Notes under the pieces: model-generated
Databases searched by the model: none
What the model saw: only the letters and a program-made list of their open reading frames with translations
What the model was told of the DNA's origin: nothing
Assembly (NCBI GenBank): GCA_032716605.1
Contig: CM064519.1
Span: forward strand, 19,077,782 to 19,141,781
Reading direction: 5' to 3'
Origin: Paralithodes platypus
Taxonomy: Eukaryota; Arthropoda; Malacostraca; Decapoda; Lithodidae
DNA length: 64,000 nt
Shown: in pieces, positions 11,304 to 22,579 of the stretch
Layout of the letters: the number at the start of each line of letters is the position of its first letter
Numbering within the stretch: the first letter of the stretch is position 1
Made by a program: the position numbers and the translations under genes

Positions 11304-11463
11304 GGTAATGAAGACGGGTGAGACCGCACTTCACTCATTCCGTCCACGGATTGAGACCTGCCGTGCGGAACATTTGAGGATACAATGTCAAATGTGTTCC
11401 ATCAAAGGCAATACATCGCCGACAAACTCCCTCATACACTGTGGATTTCTTATGGTTCTTATT

Positions 11464-11694
11464 ACTTTTCCACGACAGTCCTCATATGTTTCCACGACAG
11501 TCCTCATATGTTTCCACGACAGTCCTCATATGTTTCCACGACAGTCCTCATATGTTTCCACCACAGTCCTCATATGTTTCCACGACAGTCCTCATATGTT
11601 TCCACGACAGTCCTCATATGTTTCCACGACAGTCCTCATATGTTTCCACGACAGTCCTCATATGTTTCCACGACAGTCCTCATATGTTTCCAAT
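11464..11694. repeat. 22-bp tandem repeat, about 10.5 copies
   Basis: The unit is TTTCCACGACAGTCCTCATA plus TG. One copy has CCACCACAG. The open frames through it are array translations. Confidence 0.95.
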
Positions 11695-11975
11695 AACTCG
11701 TGACTAATATTATGTTTCAGATTGGAAAGTATTGAGTTAATGTCCCTATCTCAAGACTCCACACATAATATCATTACAATTCTCAGCGAGCTATTGATTT
11801 TGACTGTACATTCAAGTTGGACCATTTGTCCGGTACAAAGCTGTTGCACAATATACTGTATACGTTTATTTGATGGGTCGTGCAAGTTTCACAGAATTGT
11901 ACAAACCATCAAACGATCCCTCCACGCTTAAATTACCTTCAAATGGACCAGTACAATGTTAGGCCTGGCGTGTTG
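11695..11975. other. Unassigned spacer
   Basis: No gene or repeat is recognised. A 69-residue open frame at 11722-11931 has no recognisable domain. Confidence 0.3.
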
Positions 11976-11985
11976 AACTGACCAT

Positions 11986-12057
11986 GTGTGTGGGTGTGGG
12001 TGTGGGTGTGGGTGTATGGGTGGGTGTGTGTGGGTGTTGGTGTGTGTGTGGGTGTTG

Positions 12058-12094
<37 letters not shown>

Positions 12095-12238
12095 GGGATG
12101 CGAGGTAAAATGTGGTACACAAGCCCAGTTCGGCCTGTCTGATAATTGTCCATTCATGTTGGTTTGAGTAATAAATACTAATAATACTAATAATAAACGG
12201 TTTATTAAAGAATGGCAGCCTCATGAGCTGAAAATACA

Positions 12239-12281
<43 letters not shown>
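11986..12281. repeat. Two GT microsatellites with GGGTGTGG-type repeats
   Basis: Imperfect GGTGTGG repeats at 11986-12060 become (GT)n to 12092. A second (GT)n lies at 12240-12281. His/Thr-rich minus-strand frames here are artefacts. Confidence 0.9.
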
Positions 12282-12283
<2 letters not shown>

Positions 12284-12450
12284 TAGTCTTTTGGTTTGCG
12301 TAGTCTTGTGAGGACTGCAAAATTATCTTCACTTCATGACACACATGCTTACACTAACATGTAGTGTTCAGTTTATCAGACCGAACTGAGCGTTCCTGGC
12401 TTGGTCCCTTTAGAAAGAATAAATTTTGTTTGAATCCATGCCTCCTTCCG

Positions 12451-12663
12451 TTAACCCCTTCTGTACCGCGACGTCCTATTGCCTTTATTCTGGCTACTAT
12501 TAGACGATTGTATTCAGTTTAATAAGGACCTCTAGCAATGATAAGGCTTCGAACTACTCATTTAACCCTTTTTACTGCCACAGATCCTTCTTAAACTGTA
12601 CAAAGTCGTCTAAATATAGCCAGAATACTATTAAAAAGACGTCGCCGGTACAGAAGGGGTTAA
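12451..12663. mobile_element. piggyBac-like MITE family D, copy D1 (complete)
   Basis: Type copy, 213 bp. TTAACCCCTTCTGTACCG on the left, CGGTACAGAAGGGGTTAA on the right. The arms stay partly inverted inward (ATTCTGGCTA...AGACGAT). The TTAACCC ends match the known pattern of piggyBac-superfamily termini. No coding capacity. Confidence 0.88.
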
Positions 12664-12813
12664 ACAACTATTTTGCTAAGGAGGGGCTTATGATAGTGAA
12701 ACATTTAAGAATTGCATCTTTCTTAACCCTTTCGAACCGATCACATATTATCCAGCTACCGACAACCTATATAATTATCATCTAGGAAACCCGTCTGGCG
12801 TATTAAAACAGTG

Positions 12814-13040
12814 AATTGACCACTTGCGAGTTTCGTTCTATAAGGAAGTTGGAGCTGTAGGCATCGATATTTAGTAGAATTAGGAGCTAAAATACAGTTC
12901 TAGTGCATTAATAGATACATAAAACCCAATTCAACATACTCTTTAGCCATCAGAAACCTACATTATTATTGTATTTCTGTTTACTATCGATATCTACGGC
13001 TCCAACTTCCTTATAGCCTGAAACTATCAAGTGGTCAATT
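12814..13040 (+). mobile_element. Family C foldback, copy C3 (complete, solitary)
   Basis: 227 bp, AATTGACCACTTGCGAG to CAAGTGGTCAATT. It matches C2 through the interior (AACATACTCTTTAGCCA). Its solitary state shows the 227-bp unit is the element and the C1-C2 pair is an arrangement of two units. Confidence 0.88.
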
Positions 13041-14140
13041 CCCACCTTCCTACTCCAGCATCACCATTACCTAGCCGCTTTTAACGAAACCGGACACTTA
13101 TCTTTTTTCATCATTACGGGCGATTATTCAGGGGTCGAGGTGTGTAATTAAGTTGTCTGGGGCGGTGGTATGCACACAGGGGGCGCTGGGGGGCGAGCTG
13201 GTACAATAGTGAGGGGGGGGGGGGGGGGGGGCGGTCATCTTAGTTAGTTCTGGCTGGACCCCAGTTCTAATTCAACCCCTTTTCTTCTTACTTTCTCCAC
13301 CCCCCCCCTCCCCCCATACCCTTCCCCACTAACAAATCATATGTAGGGTAGGTCGGTTGATTTATTATAGCTTACGTAAGTGAATTGCATTATTTGAGTT
13401 TAGTTGCAATTTATCATCCAGATTTAAAGACTGGGATAGATAGCCCCTCTCTTGCTGTATGGTCTCAACTGTGCCCCGTCCTGGCAGCCTCTAGGGTCGT
13501 CCTCCTATCATTGGTCCCGACAATAACGTTAGGTACTTCACACCCGTCAGACCAGGAGCCGGGATTATACCATCAACTTGTTCTCTTGTTTTACTTCCTC
13601 GCTCTGTCGCCTCGCATCAAGTTCTGACCAAACTCCGACACCTCCTGGAACCCTTCAACTCAATAACTGGTTGTCTCGCTTGTATGCAGCTGTGAAAGAG
13701 CTAGTTTGGACCATGTATTTTAACGGTAATCACTTCATCGATGCCCTATATTGGAAAACTGAGTATTAAGTAACACCCCGTTCTTAACATTAATTTTTAT
13801 TTTGAGATACTTACAGGGAAATATTCATGCATGATAAAAAATAAATAAATTGAACATTAAAGAGTAATTATCTATTAATGCAAGCCAAATTGTGTAAACA
13901 AAAATTACATTAAAGATTTAGTGTCATGGATGAAAAGCTCCATTCCTGGTCCGACTACCCTCCCTTCTCTCTCTCTCTCTTTCATGCCTCAGCACCTCTA
14001 AAATATGTGGTCCCTCTCCAACCAGATCATGTCCACCCCGGCGCCTTAGAACAACACATACACTTAATAATGTACGACTGCCCTTTAACCAATGGAGGGG
14101 TATAAGCTGTGGGTGAAAATAAAAATAAAAAATAAAAATA
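13041..14140. other. Unique spacer, about 1.1 kb
   Basis: The largest stretch here without an obvious transposon. It has a G-run (13217-13232), a C-rich patch (13300-13316) and open frames of 60-80 residues at 13385-13769 with no recognised domain. If any exon is hidden in this part, it would be here, but I cannot support one. Confidence 0.3.
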
Positions 14141-14142
14141 AT

Positions 14143-14890
<748 letters not shown>

Positions 14891-15283
14891 CTGGCTTAAG
14901 GAGGGTCACCAGCTTTTTTTTTATCTTTCCCTCCTTTTCTCTCTTTCCCTGGCTTGTATCCATTCGGCCCCATTCAGCCAACTGTTTTAAGACGTTTATC
15001 CCCATCCAGGTGTCGATTTCTTCCTGGCGAGCGACAGCGAGCCAGCACTGTATGGAGAAATCCAGCTTCGCCGGAGACATTTATCTATCGAAAAATTTAC
15101 AAATTTAGCTTGCTGTCAAAACAAAAATATAGATATGGCGGCTCGCTACCGCTCGCCAGGAAAATATTGACACCAGGATGGGGGTAAACGTCTTAAAACA
15201 GTAGGCTGACTGGGGCCGAATGGATACAAGCCAAAGAGAGAGGGAGAGAAAGAGAAAACAAAAAGCGAGGTGGCCTGGCTTAA
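14891..15283 (-). mobile_element. TTAA-MITE family B, copy B4, flanked by CTGGCTTAA
   Basis: The element starts TTAAGGAGGGTCACC (14896). CTGGCTTAA occurs at 14891-14899 and 15275-15283. The normal right terminus GACCCCCCTTAA is replaced by GGCCTGGCTTAA, resembling the left flank. Centre in minus orientation with an intact CCGGCGAAG hairpin relative. Confidence 0.85.
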
Positions 15284-15287
15284 TATA

Positions 15288-15640
15288 AAGAGATTAGTGA
15301 AGCATATCATGATGTGGATGACAGCATAGATGATAATAACAGATTAGTGAAGCATATCATGATGTGGATGACAGCATAGATGATAACAGATTAGTGAAGC
15401 ATATCATGATGTGGATGACAGCATAGATGATAACAGATTAGTGAAGCATATCATGATGTGGATGACAGCATAGATGATAATAACAGATTATTGAAGCATA
15501 TCATGATGTGGATGACAGCATAGATGATAATAACAGATTAGTGAAGCATATCATGATGTGGATGACAGCATAGATGATAATAACAGATTAGTGAAGCATA
15601 TCATGATGTGGATGACAGCATAGATGATAATAACAGAGCA
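15288..15640. repeat. 50-bp tandem repeat, 7 copies
   Basis: The unit begins AGATTAGTGAAGCATATCAT. Units are 50 or 47 bp depending on one AAT triplet. It begins immediately after B4, the same array-beside-B arrangement as at B1. Confidence 0.95.
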
Positions 15641-15740
15641 CATCATCAGGAGTTACAATGACTGGTCGCAATATAAGCACTTGACCGGCAGGGCATGTCA
15701 CACAATGACTATAAAATAACATTATAATATCCTGCACATG

Positions 15741-15905
15741 TTAACCCCTTCTGTACCGGCGACGTCTTTTATATTTTATTGTAGCTATCGATGTTTAGAG
15801 GATTGTGTGCAGTTTAAGAAGGGTCTGTGGTAGTAAAAAGGAATAAGTGAGATAGTTCGAAGCCTATCAATTGCTGGAGGGCCTTTTGAAATTGAGTAAA
15901 GTCAT
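15741..15905 (+). mobile_element. piggyBac-like MITE family D, copy D2 (3' truncated)
   Basis: TTAACCCCTTCTGTACCGGC at the left. It then contains GGTCTGTGGTAGTAAAAAGG, the segment amplified in D3. The right terminus is missing. Confidence 0.75.
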
Positions 15906-16013
15906 GACTATAGGTGGTGGGGGGGGGGGGGAGGCATTCTAACATTATCCCAACAGTCCCCTCACACCATGCTGCCCGAGAACTGCCCGCTGCGGGTCTC
16001 CTAACAAACCTGG

Positions 16014-16017
<4 letters not shown>

Positions 16018-16105
<88 letters not shown>
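16018..16105. repeat. Compound poly-A / (TA)n / (TAA)n microsatellite
   Basis: About 29 A, then about 14 TA, then about 10 TAA. Such a compound 3' tail could mark a retroposon end, but no retroposon body is recognised just upstream. Confidence 0.9.
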
Positions 16106-16106
<1 letters not shown>

Positions 16107-16230
16107 CAGGGGTGAGGACGCAGTAATGAACCCCCGGGAGACAGAAGGTGGAGGGGCACGCACACCATAATGCTAGGGAGACATCTGGACCCTACATGAA
16201 CAGGTCAATGAGCCTCCAACATGAACAACA

Positions 16231-16445
16231 CTATAGTCCATTCGTTATAAGTAGGCGAGAGATCTTAACTGCTATCCTCCATAACTCGCAAGCTACTAGA
16301 GTAATCGCGTTAATATTTCTACTATTTAGGAAGACTCGGCCAGGGAATAGGTGTGGGAATGTACGGCCCATTTGTTCTAGCCCCTTTTAAGTTACAGAGG
16401 ATAGAAGTTAAGATCTCTCGCCTACTTATAAAGAATGGACTATAG
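16231..16445. mobile_element. Family E foldback, copy E1
   Basis: Inverted arms of about 70 bp: CTATAGTCCATTCGTTATAA on the left, matching complement on the right, both with GTAGGCGAGAGATCTTAAC. About 215 bp, no open frame. Same family as the element near 50.4 kb. Confidence 0.85.
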
Positions 16446-16512
16446 TGCCACGTAAAATATTCCCGCAGCTCCCCTGATAGCTAGCCAAGTAGGGCCCTTT
16501 AACCCAGAGATG

Positions 16513-16898
16513 TTAAGGGGGCCCACCTCGCTTTTGTTTTTATCTTTCTCTCCCTCTCTCTTTGGCTTGTATCCATTCGGCACCATTCAGTCTACTGTTT
16601 TAAGACTTTTACCCCCATCCAGGTGTCAATATTTTCCTGGCGAGCGGTAGCGAGCCAGCATATATGTATTTTTTTTGACAGCAAGCTAAATTTGTAAATT
16701 TTTCGATAGAAACATGTCTCTGGCGAAGCCGGATTTCTCCATACAATGCTGGCTCGCTATCGCTCACCACTAAGAAATCGACACCTGGATGGGGATAAAC
16801 GTCTTAAAACAGTTGGCTGAATGGGGCAGAATGGATACAAGCCAGAGAAAGAGAGAAAAGGAGAAAAAGAGAAAAAAAACCCAGGTGACTCCCCTTAA
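16513..16898 (+). mobile_element. TTAA-MITE family B, copy B6 (complete)
   Basis: TTAAGGGGGCCCACC to GGTGACTCCCCTTAA. The central hairpin carries A-to-G and T-to-A changes that weaken the stem. The right-arm 20-mer is damaged (CTCACCACTAAG). Confidence 0.9.
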
Positions 16899-16936
16899 CC
16901 TCTTCAATAATAAGAGTTATAATTTACGGGTCTGGG

Positions 16937-17277
16937 TTAAGCTCGGTTCACACATACATGAATTAACGTCCCGTCCATCCCCGACCTCTTAATTCGCCGT
17001 GCCTAGGCGGCGTCCTTTTTGTGCTGCATAAAATGGTCCGTGTGGGTCGGGGCAACTGTCAGAAAACGTGTTATGTCGGGGACACCCACGGGACACACAC
17101 GGTAGCAGTCGTCGTCTAGACGACGACTAACGGGATGAGAATGGCGGCAAAAAAACATTGGAACGGCCCTAGTGGCCATCGTGGCCACATGGGGCCTCCA
17201 GATTGATGCCGTCCTGCCTATTTTCTTGGTCGGGGACGGACGTGACGTTAATTCGTGCATGTGTGAACCGAGCTTTA
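16937..17277. mobile_element. Family F element, copy F1 (PIF/Harbinger-like)
   Basis: Terminal inverted repeats AGCTCGGTTCACACAT and ATGTGTGAACCGAGCT with TTA on both outer sides. A 3-bp TTA/TAA target duplication is typical of PIF/Harbinger. It contains a perfect 22-bp palindrome at 17107-17128 with half-site AGTCGTCGTCT. About 340 bp, no transposase. Confidence 0.7.
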
Positions 17278-17296
17278 GATGGGTGAACTCCTTCAG

Positions 17297-17880
17297 TAAA
17301 GCTCGGTTCACACATGCACGAATTAACGACCCGTCCGGCCACGACCCAAAAAATAGGCAGGACGGCATCAATCTGGAGGCCCCATGGTCCGTCCGTCCCC
17401 GACCCCTTTTGCTCAGTTCACACATGCACGAATTAACATTCCGTCCGTCCCCGACCCCTTAATTCGCCTGCAAATGAGCAAGGACGCCGGCAAAATCGCC
17501 TATGGTCGGTACACGGACGTGAGGTGTCACCAGCTCACGTGACGCGACGGTGCCACATCGCCGACTCTCCTTCCAACGTTTTCTTGCCGCCGTTCTCATC
17601 CCATTTGTCGGCGTCTAGACCCCCCCAGTTGGCGTCTAGACGCCGAATGCTCCCATGTGTGTCCCGGCCTGACACGTTTTGTGGCAGTTGCCCCGGCCCA
17701 CACCGACCATTTTATGCACGCACAAAATGGTCACCGCCTCCCGCCCCCCCTCCCGTGTGCTGGCGACACCACACATCCCTGTACCGTCCATAGGCGATTT
17801 TGCCGGCGTCCTTGCACGTTTGCAGGCGAATTTAGAGGTCGGGGCCGGACGGGACGTTAATTCGTGTATGACGCCGTTTT
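17297..17880. mobile_element. Family F fragments, copies F2 and F3
   Basis: A second terminus (GCTCGGTTCACACATGCACG) at 17299, joined to an inverted piece of the F1 interior, and a third (CAGTTCACACATGCACGAAT) at 17413. The third pairs with GACGTTAATTCGTGTATGA near 17850-17870. F3 carries another TCTAGA-centred palindrome (GGCGTCTAGACGCC, 17631-17644). More GC-rich than its surroundings. Confidence 0.6.
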
Positions 17881-18123
17881 CATAAAATTTTGGCGATCAT
17901 TAGACGAATTTATGTAGATTAAGAAAATCTTGAGTAAAGCGAACACTTATTAAAGTGTCTAACATTTAAGGGCTTATTAGGAAGCATTTGGGATATACAA
18001 AAACATAAACACAAAAATAAAAACAAAAAAATAATAAAAATCGAGTTTGATACAAATTCCAATAGGTGCGTGGCAATTAATGTTAAGGAGTGTACCGGAG
18101 TGCCACATAAATTATTCCCTAAG
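17881..18123. other. AT-rich spacer
   Basis: A-rich stretch near 18000-18045 (AAACATAAACACAAAAATAA). No feature recognised. Confidence 0.3.
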
Positions 18124-18566
18124 CGCTCCCGGGAGGGTTATAGGGAAGATATATGTGCTCTATTACCGCCAGGAATAATGGGGGCCCACCTCGTTTTTTT
18201 TTTTTTTTTATCTTTATCTCCCTTTCTCTTTGGCTTTTATCCATTCGGCCCCATTCAGCCTACTGTTTCAAGACGTTTACCCCCATCCATGTACCGCGAG
18301 CAAGCATATATATTTTTTTTTTGACAGCAAGCTAAATTTGTAAATTTTTCGATAGAAAAATGTCTCCATACAATGCTGGCTCGCTATCGCTCTCCAGGAA
18401 GAAATCGACACCTGGATGGGGATAAACGTCTTAAAACAGTTGGCTGAATGGGGCCGAATGGATACAAGCCCGAGAAAGAGAGAAAAGGAGAGACAGAGAA
18501 GAAAAGCCGCTCCCGGGAAGGTTATAGGGAAGACAGATGTAGTCTATTACAGCCGAGGAATAATGG
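18124..18566 (+). mobile_element. TTAA-MITE family B, copy B5, flanked by about 58-bp direct repeats
   Basis: The body is about 18180-18507. It begins GGGGGCCCACC preceded by AATAAT rather than TTAA, and lacks the right GGTGACCCCCCTTAA. A flank of about 58 bp (CGCTCCCGGGAGGGTTATAG...) at 18124-18181 recurs with substitutions at 18508-18566, directly replacing the missing right terminus. The left 20-mer is deleted. Confidence 0.8.
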
Positions 18567-18747
18567 CAGGGAACTATGGCCCATAACTCACCCCTCTACA
18601 CAGACTACTACCCTCCCTTCACACTCTGGCCCATACACCTTATTTACACCATACAGATCATTTAAATATTAGAACACTAGAGATCAAAATATATATATTG
18701 ATTATAATAGCTACGGCTGAAAAATGTACTGAGGAACAGATAACAGT

Positions 18748-19130
18748 TTAAGGGGGGGTGACCTGTTTTTGTTCTGGCCTTTTATGTCTTTCTCTGGCTT
18801 GTATCCATTTGGCCCCATTCAGCCTACTGTTTTAAGACGTTTATCCCCATCCAGGTGTCAATTTTTTACTGGTGAGCGGTAGCGAGCCAGCATATTTTTT
18901 ATTTGTGTTTGACAGCAGGCTAAATTTGTACATATTTCGATAGAAAAATGTCTCCGGCGAAGCCAGATTTTTTTCATATAATGCTGGCTCGCTCTCGCTC
19001 GCCAGGAAGAAATCGACACCTAGATGGGGATAAACGTCTTAAAATAGTTGGCTGAATGGGGCCGAATAGATACAAGCCAGAGAAAGAGAGAAAAGGACAG
19101 AAATAACAAAAAGCAGGTCACCCCCCTTAA
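18748..19130 (+). mobile_element. TTAA-MITE family B, copy B7 (complete)
   Basis: TTAAGGGGGGGTGACC to GGTCACCCCCCTTAA, perfectly matched ends. The arms and both central hairpins are recognisable with scattered substitutions. Confidence 0.92.
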
Positions 19131-19149
19131 GTCTGCGTATACAGTTTAT

Positions 19150-19160
19150 AATTATATACA

Positions 19161-19192
<32 letters not shown>

Positions 19193-19208
19193 TGTATACT
19201 GTATATAT

Positions 19209-19235
<27 letters not shown>
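19150..19235. repeat. (TA)n and (GT)n microsatellites
   Basis: TA repeats flanked by inverted ACAGTATA / TATACTGT, then (GT)n at about 19210-19235. Confidence 0.85.
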
Positions 19236-19239
<4 letters not shown>

Positions 19240-19364
19240 ACTCTAGTTGTATTGCGGGAGTGAGCATGCTCGTTATTTCCTGCCTCCTATATGTGTAGGT
19301 GTTATATGTATCGTTGGAATGGCTGTGGATGTGTGTGTAGTCTGTATTTTAGCCAATTGGCGAC

Positions 19365-19674
19365 ATCGGAAACGAAGGCTTAGGGTGGATCTGTATGGTA
19401 CCATTCTCACTATAGACGGTACCGTCTCGCCCGAAGGCTTAGGTAGCCATCAGCTTAGGTGAACCATATGATACCCATCTCGCCTTGTACCATTTTTGCC
19501 AACCCCAGATGGGACGTCACAACGTCGTCCACTTATTCCAGGTACCTATTTACAGCTAGGTGAACTGAGGCTAACACATGAAAGGAGACAAGCCCAATTT
19601 GTCTCCGCCCGGCCGGGGATTGAACCCCCGACCCCTCGTGTGTGAGACGAGAGCTCTACCTACTAGGCTACGGG

Positions 19675-19676
<2 letters not shown>
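19365..19676 (-). mobile_element. SINE with a tRNA-Val-like head
   Basis: Read from 19676 leftward: A-box TAGCCTAGTAGG, an anticodon-arm-like CTCGT/ACGAG stem with loop CTCACAC (anticodon CAC if functional), and B-box GGTTCAATCCC. The body contains CACCTAGCTGTAAATAGGTACC-like text, resembling central domains of invertebrate SINEs (recognition from memory, unverified). The left boundary is uncertain. The head is followed by a body, so this is not a free tRNA gene. Confidence 0.75.

Positions 19677-19717
<41 letters not shown>
19675..19717. repeat. GT microsatellite at the SINE 5' end
   Basis: (GT)n of about 21 units directly upstream of the minus-strand SINE head. Confidence 0.9.
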
Positions 19718-19719
<2 letters not shown>

Positions 19720-20382
19720 GTATGTTTGTCTGTGTGTATCCCCCTAGCCCCCTAACTCTTGGGAGTATAGAGATAAGGTTTGGCTGAGCTACTTTGTATT
19801 ATACAAGTTGATTTTAACTAGCTCAAGTGGAAAGTTTAGGGAGTCACTTGGGTGGAAAGAAATTGATCTAGATTAAACACCCCTTAACCGTAAAGTGCTA
19901 CAACCCCTTCATCTGGACACGGGGAATTAATGGCCCCCTGTGTGATTAAGTCGATCATTACTGGCCTTGTTGTTCTGCCTCCATCCATCTTTCCCACTGG
20001 ACTCTGAGGCACCTGTTACACGGCACAAATAGTCTCATCCACATAACGCTTGTATTCTGAAACATACATTCTTCCCTTCGGCATCTATCTGTACATATTG
20101 ACTTATGTAACCTATCTCTTTGTACATATCGACTCGTCTACCGTATCTATCTGTCTACACTCTATCTATCTGTCCATGTATCCTATCTATCCGTCTGTTG
20201 TCTGACTCTATGGACTTACCTAGCTTAGTATCTACTTGTCTCCGCCTCTTCAGCCAACTGCCACCACCATCAATATAACAGTCACGCATAATTTTGTAGT
20301 CTTCTTTTTTTATTATCGTTGTATTCATGACTCGAGAGATCTGTCTAGGTTGTGAAGGGGATTATAGCGTGGCTTTACGGGG
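19718..20382. other. Spacer with TATCTGTC-type degenerate repeats
   Basis: Around 20080-20230, CTATCTGTC and related words recur. The rest is unassigned, with no gene. Confidence 0.35.
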
Positions 20383-20650
20383 ATGTCTGTCTCCTTTCTG
20401 TCGCGCGTTCCTTATCTGTTCGTCTGTCTCTCTACCATATGTCTGTCTACCGTACGTCTGTCTACTGTCTGTCTGCCTGTCTCTCTCCTTTCTGTCGCGC
20501 GTTCCTTATCTGTTTCTGTTCGTCTGTCTCTCTACCGTATGTCTGTCTACTGTCTTTCTCTGTCTGCCTGTCTCTCTCCTGTCTGTCTCGCGTTCCTTAT
20601 CTGTTTCTATATATGTTCGTCTGTTTGTCTACTGTCTGTCTCTGTCTAGG
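20383..20650. repeat. Degenerate CTGT-rich tandem repeat, three long units
   Basis: Three diverged units of roughly 90-110 bp, each with TCTCTCC..TCTGTC.CGCGTTCCTT and internal GTCTGTCTAC words. The Ser/Leu/Cys-rich frames are artefacts. Confidence 0.75.
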
Positions 20651-20744
20651 GTGCCTATATGAGAGGGTAGCGCAAACTTCACTTGCGGACGGCATATTGT
20701 TTCTGCTTCAAGCTTTACCCAAAAACACACCATTATTTGGACAC

Positions 20745-20983
20745 AATATTTTTCAGCTTCCTGGCGAGCGAAAGCGAGCCTGAAATTAGTAGAAATCGGC
20801 CTCTGGCCGGGACATTTTCTACCGAAAAATTTACAAATTTATCTTGAAGGGGGAACTTAGGTGTGCCTTTGTTAAGCTTGATAAAGGTCTAGGGAGCAAA
20901 AAAATACAAAATAAAATAAAAATAAAAGTATAAATAATAATGAAAAACTGTCCAATACTAACAAGATAACCAACCCCCCTTAA
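20745..20983 (-). mobile_element. TTAA-MITE family A, copy A8 (5' truncated in genome order)
   Basis: The recognisable part begins near CCTGGCGAGCGAAAGCGAGCC and ends CAACCCCCCTTAA. It carries the long-tail subtype with ATAAAATAAAAATAAAA near the end. Confidence 0.8.
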
Positions 20984-21173
20984 AGGTCTGGGATTCTTCT
21001 AGTTGCTTAATTGAAACAGCTTTAAAGTTTAGTATGGCACAAACGTCCATGAAGGAACTCAACACCTAATTGTTCGGGCACGATGGCATGTGATCTATGC
21101 TAATTAAAGGTAACGAAGTATTTGAATGTATACTAAATACCAGAGAGAACAAACGGGAACAAAAACATCCGTA

Positions 21174-21376
21174 TTAAGGGAGGGGTTCTGCCCCTGCCCC
21201 CCCCCCCCCCTCCCCCCCTCCCCGTACTAAGAAGCCCCATTATTTTTCAAATTTTAAGACGGTCGGCCCATTAGTCTGGCGTTTTTCAGACTCACTCCAA
21301 TTATTTGTCAATATTAAGACCTTTCATACAACTTAGGTATCGATTTTTTCCTGGCGAGCGATAGCGAGCCTGTAAT
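21174..21376 (-). mobile_element. TTAA-MITE family A, copy A9 (truncated)
   Basis: Begins TTAAGGGAGGGG, includes a C-run expansion and reaches CCTGGCGAGCGATAGCGAGCC, then stops at unrelated ACTCAGCTGTAAAAGCTGAGT sequence. Confidence 0.8.
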
Positions 21377-21504
21377 TCATGGACTACTCAGCTGTAAAAG
21401 CTGAGTAATTATGATGGAAACAGGACAATTTATCGCCAGCTTTAATAAAATAGGCTATGATGATGAAGACAAAAGTGGCTGGACAAATATAAGGTGTGGT
21501 ACCG

Positions 21505-21515
21505 GTTCTCTCTCT

Positions 21516-21567
<52 letters not shown>
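21505..21567. repeat. CT microsatellite
   Basis: (CT)n with two CG interruptions. Confidence 0.95.
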
Positions 21568-21568
<1 letters not shown>

Positions 21569-21689
21569 CCGTGGCCAACCGTACTAATAACACCGCCTAC
21601 CTACTACCTACCTACCCTACCTACCTAACTAACTACTGGAGCTCGAGGTAGGAATCTGGTTAGGAATGTCGTCGATCCTCTCCTCATCT

Positions 21690-22029
21690 ACTGGCTTATA
21701 TGGGGAGAATTTTGAGTTTGGTTTGCTCCCTAGACTCCCATTAACCTCTGTAAACACTTCCCCAAACTACCCTTCAAGCTTAAACACACCTTCACCAAAC
21801 CACCCTTCAAGCTTAAACACACCTTCACCAAACCACCCTTCAAGCTTAAACACACCTTCACCAAACCACCTTTGTACCTAATTCTGTACATTTCAGTAGC
21901 TTTTTTTTTTCCGACCAAAGACTGGTTTCTTTAAAAATGGGGGCGAGTGACACCTGGATGGAGCGAAAAGTCCTAAAATCACCAAACGACTATAACGTAA
22001 CAGGGATGAGGGAAGCTGAAATTGGTTAA
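21690..22029 (+). mobile_element. Diverged family A element with an internal 33-bp triplication
   Basis: Text GTTTGCTCCCTAGACTCCC..., GACACCTGGATGGAGCGAAAAG and a final TTAA at 22026 identify a decayed family A relative. Within it, the CCCTTCAAGCTTAAACACAC region is present three times in tandem (about 21770-21862), a small minisatellite born inside the element. Confidence 0.65.
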
Positions 22030-22392
22030 GGTGTATATACTGATGACGCCACCTACCTGTCTAACTAACTAACCATTAGAGCTCTGGGTAGGAATCTGGT
22101 GAGGAATGTCATCGCTCCCGTACTGGCATATATGGGGAGAGAGGGGGATGCTGGGGGGCTAAGATAGAGATTGGAGAGGGACACCGGCTATCCTCAACTA
22201 TATCTATAAACTTCACCGGTATTCACTAGGCCTATTGATCTACCAACCTCCTAGTTCCAACGCCATGGTATGTTTTTTACCGGGTAATGTGATAACTACG
22301 CATAAGTTAGAAACACTCAAATCACTCTCATACGCATATTGCTGATATCACTAATAAAATAATAGTCCAACATACAAGAACCCTGGTGTGTT
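22030..22392. other. Unassigned spacer
   Basis: No repeat or RNA is recognised. GAGCT..GGTAGGAATCTGG near 22080 repeats the text at 21640, so part is an old duplication. Confidence 0.35.
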
Positions 22393-22398
22393 ACTCAC

Positions 22399-22447
22399 GG
22401 CACCGAAGACCATCCCAACACTACAACCAAGCGGACTGCACACATAC
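22399..22447 (-). CDS. Candidate 49-nt internal exon (unidentified gene)
   Basis: On the minus strand a long pyrimidine tract (TTGTTTTTCTTTCCCCAG) is followed by 49 nt and then a strong donor, GTGAGT. With one leading base to complete a codon, the frame is open and ends in phase: YVCSPLGCSVGMVFGA, a Gly-rich hydrophobic segment like part of a membrane helix. No family is recognised and no companion exon is certain. The acceptor is followed by GTATGTG, so a competing reading exists. Confidence 0.35.
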
Positions 22448-22579
22448 CTGGGGAAAGAAAAACAAGGTTAAATAATTAGTTACGGTAGATCATGGCACAA
22501 TAATTGAGATAAAAAAAAATGCAATTGTCAATCATAATAGGCCTAATACATTTAATTTGTGGAATAAAATGTACTTAAA

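Noticed and set aside
19603..19676. Functional tRNA-Val(CAC) gene on the minus strand
   Set aside because: The A-box, B-box and anticodon arm are good, but the head continues into a SINE body with no clean tRNA end or T-run, so a SINE is the better explanation.
20327..20783. Cys/Leu-rich plus-strand frames resembling membrane proteins
   Set aside because: They are translations of the CTGT-rich degenerate tandem repeat, and three frames are open across the same DNA.
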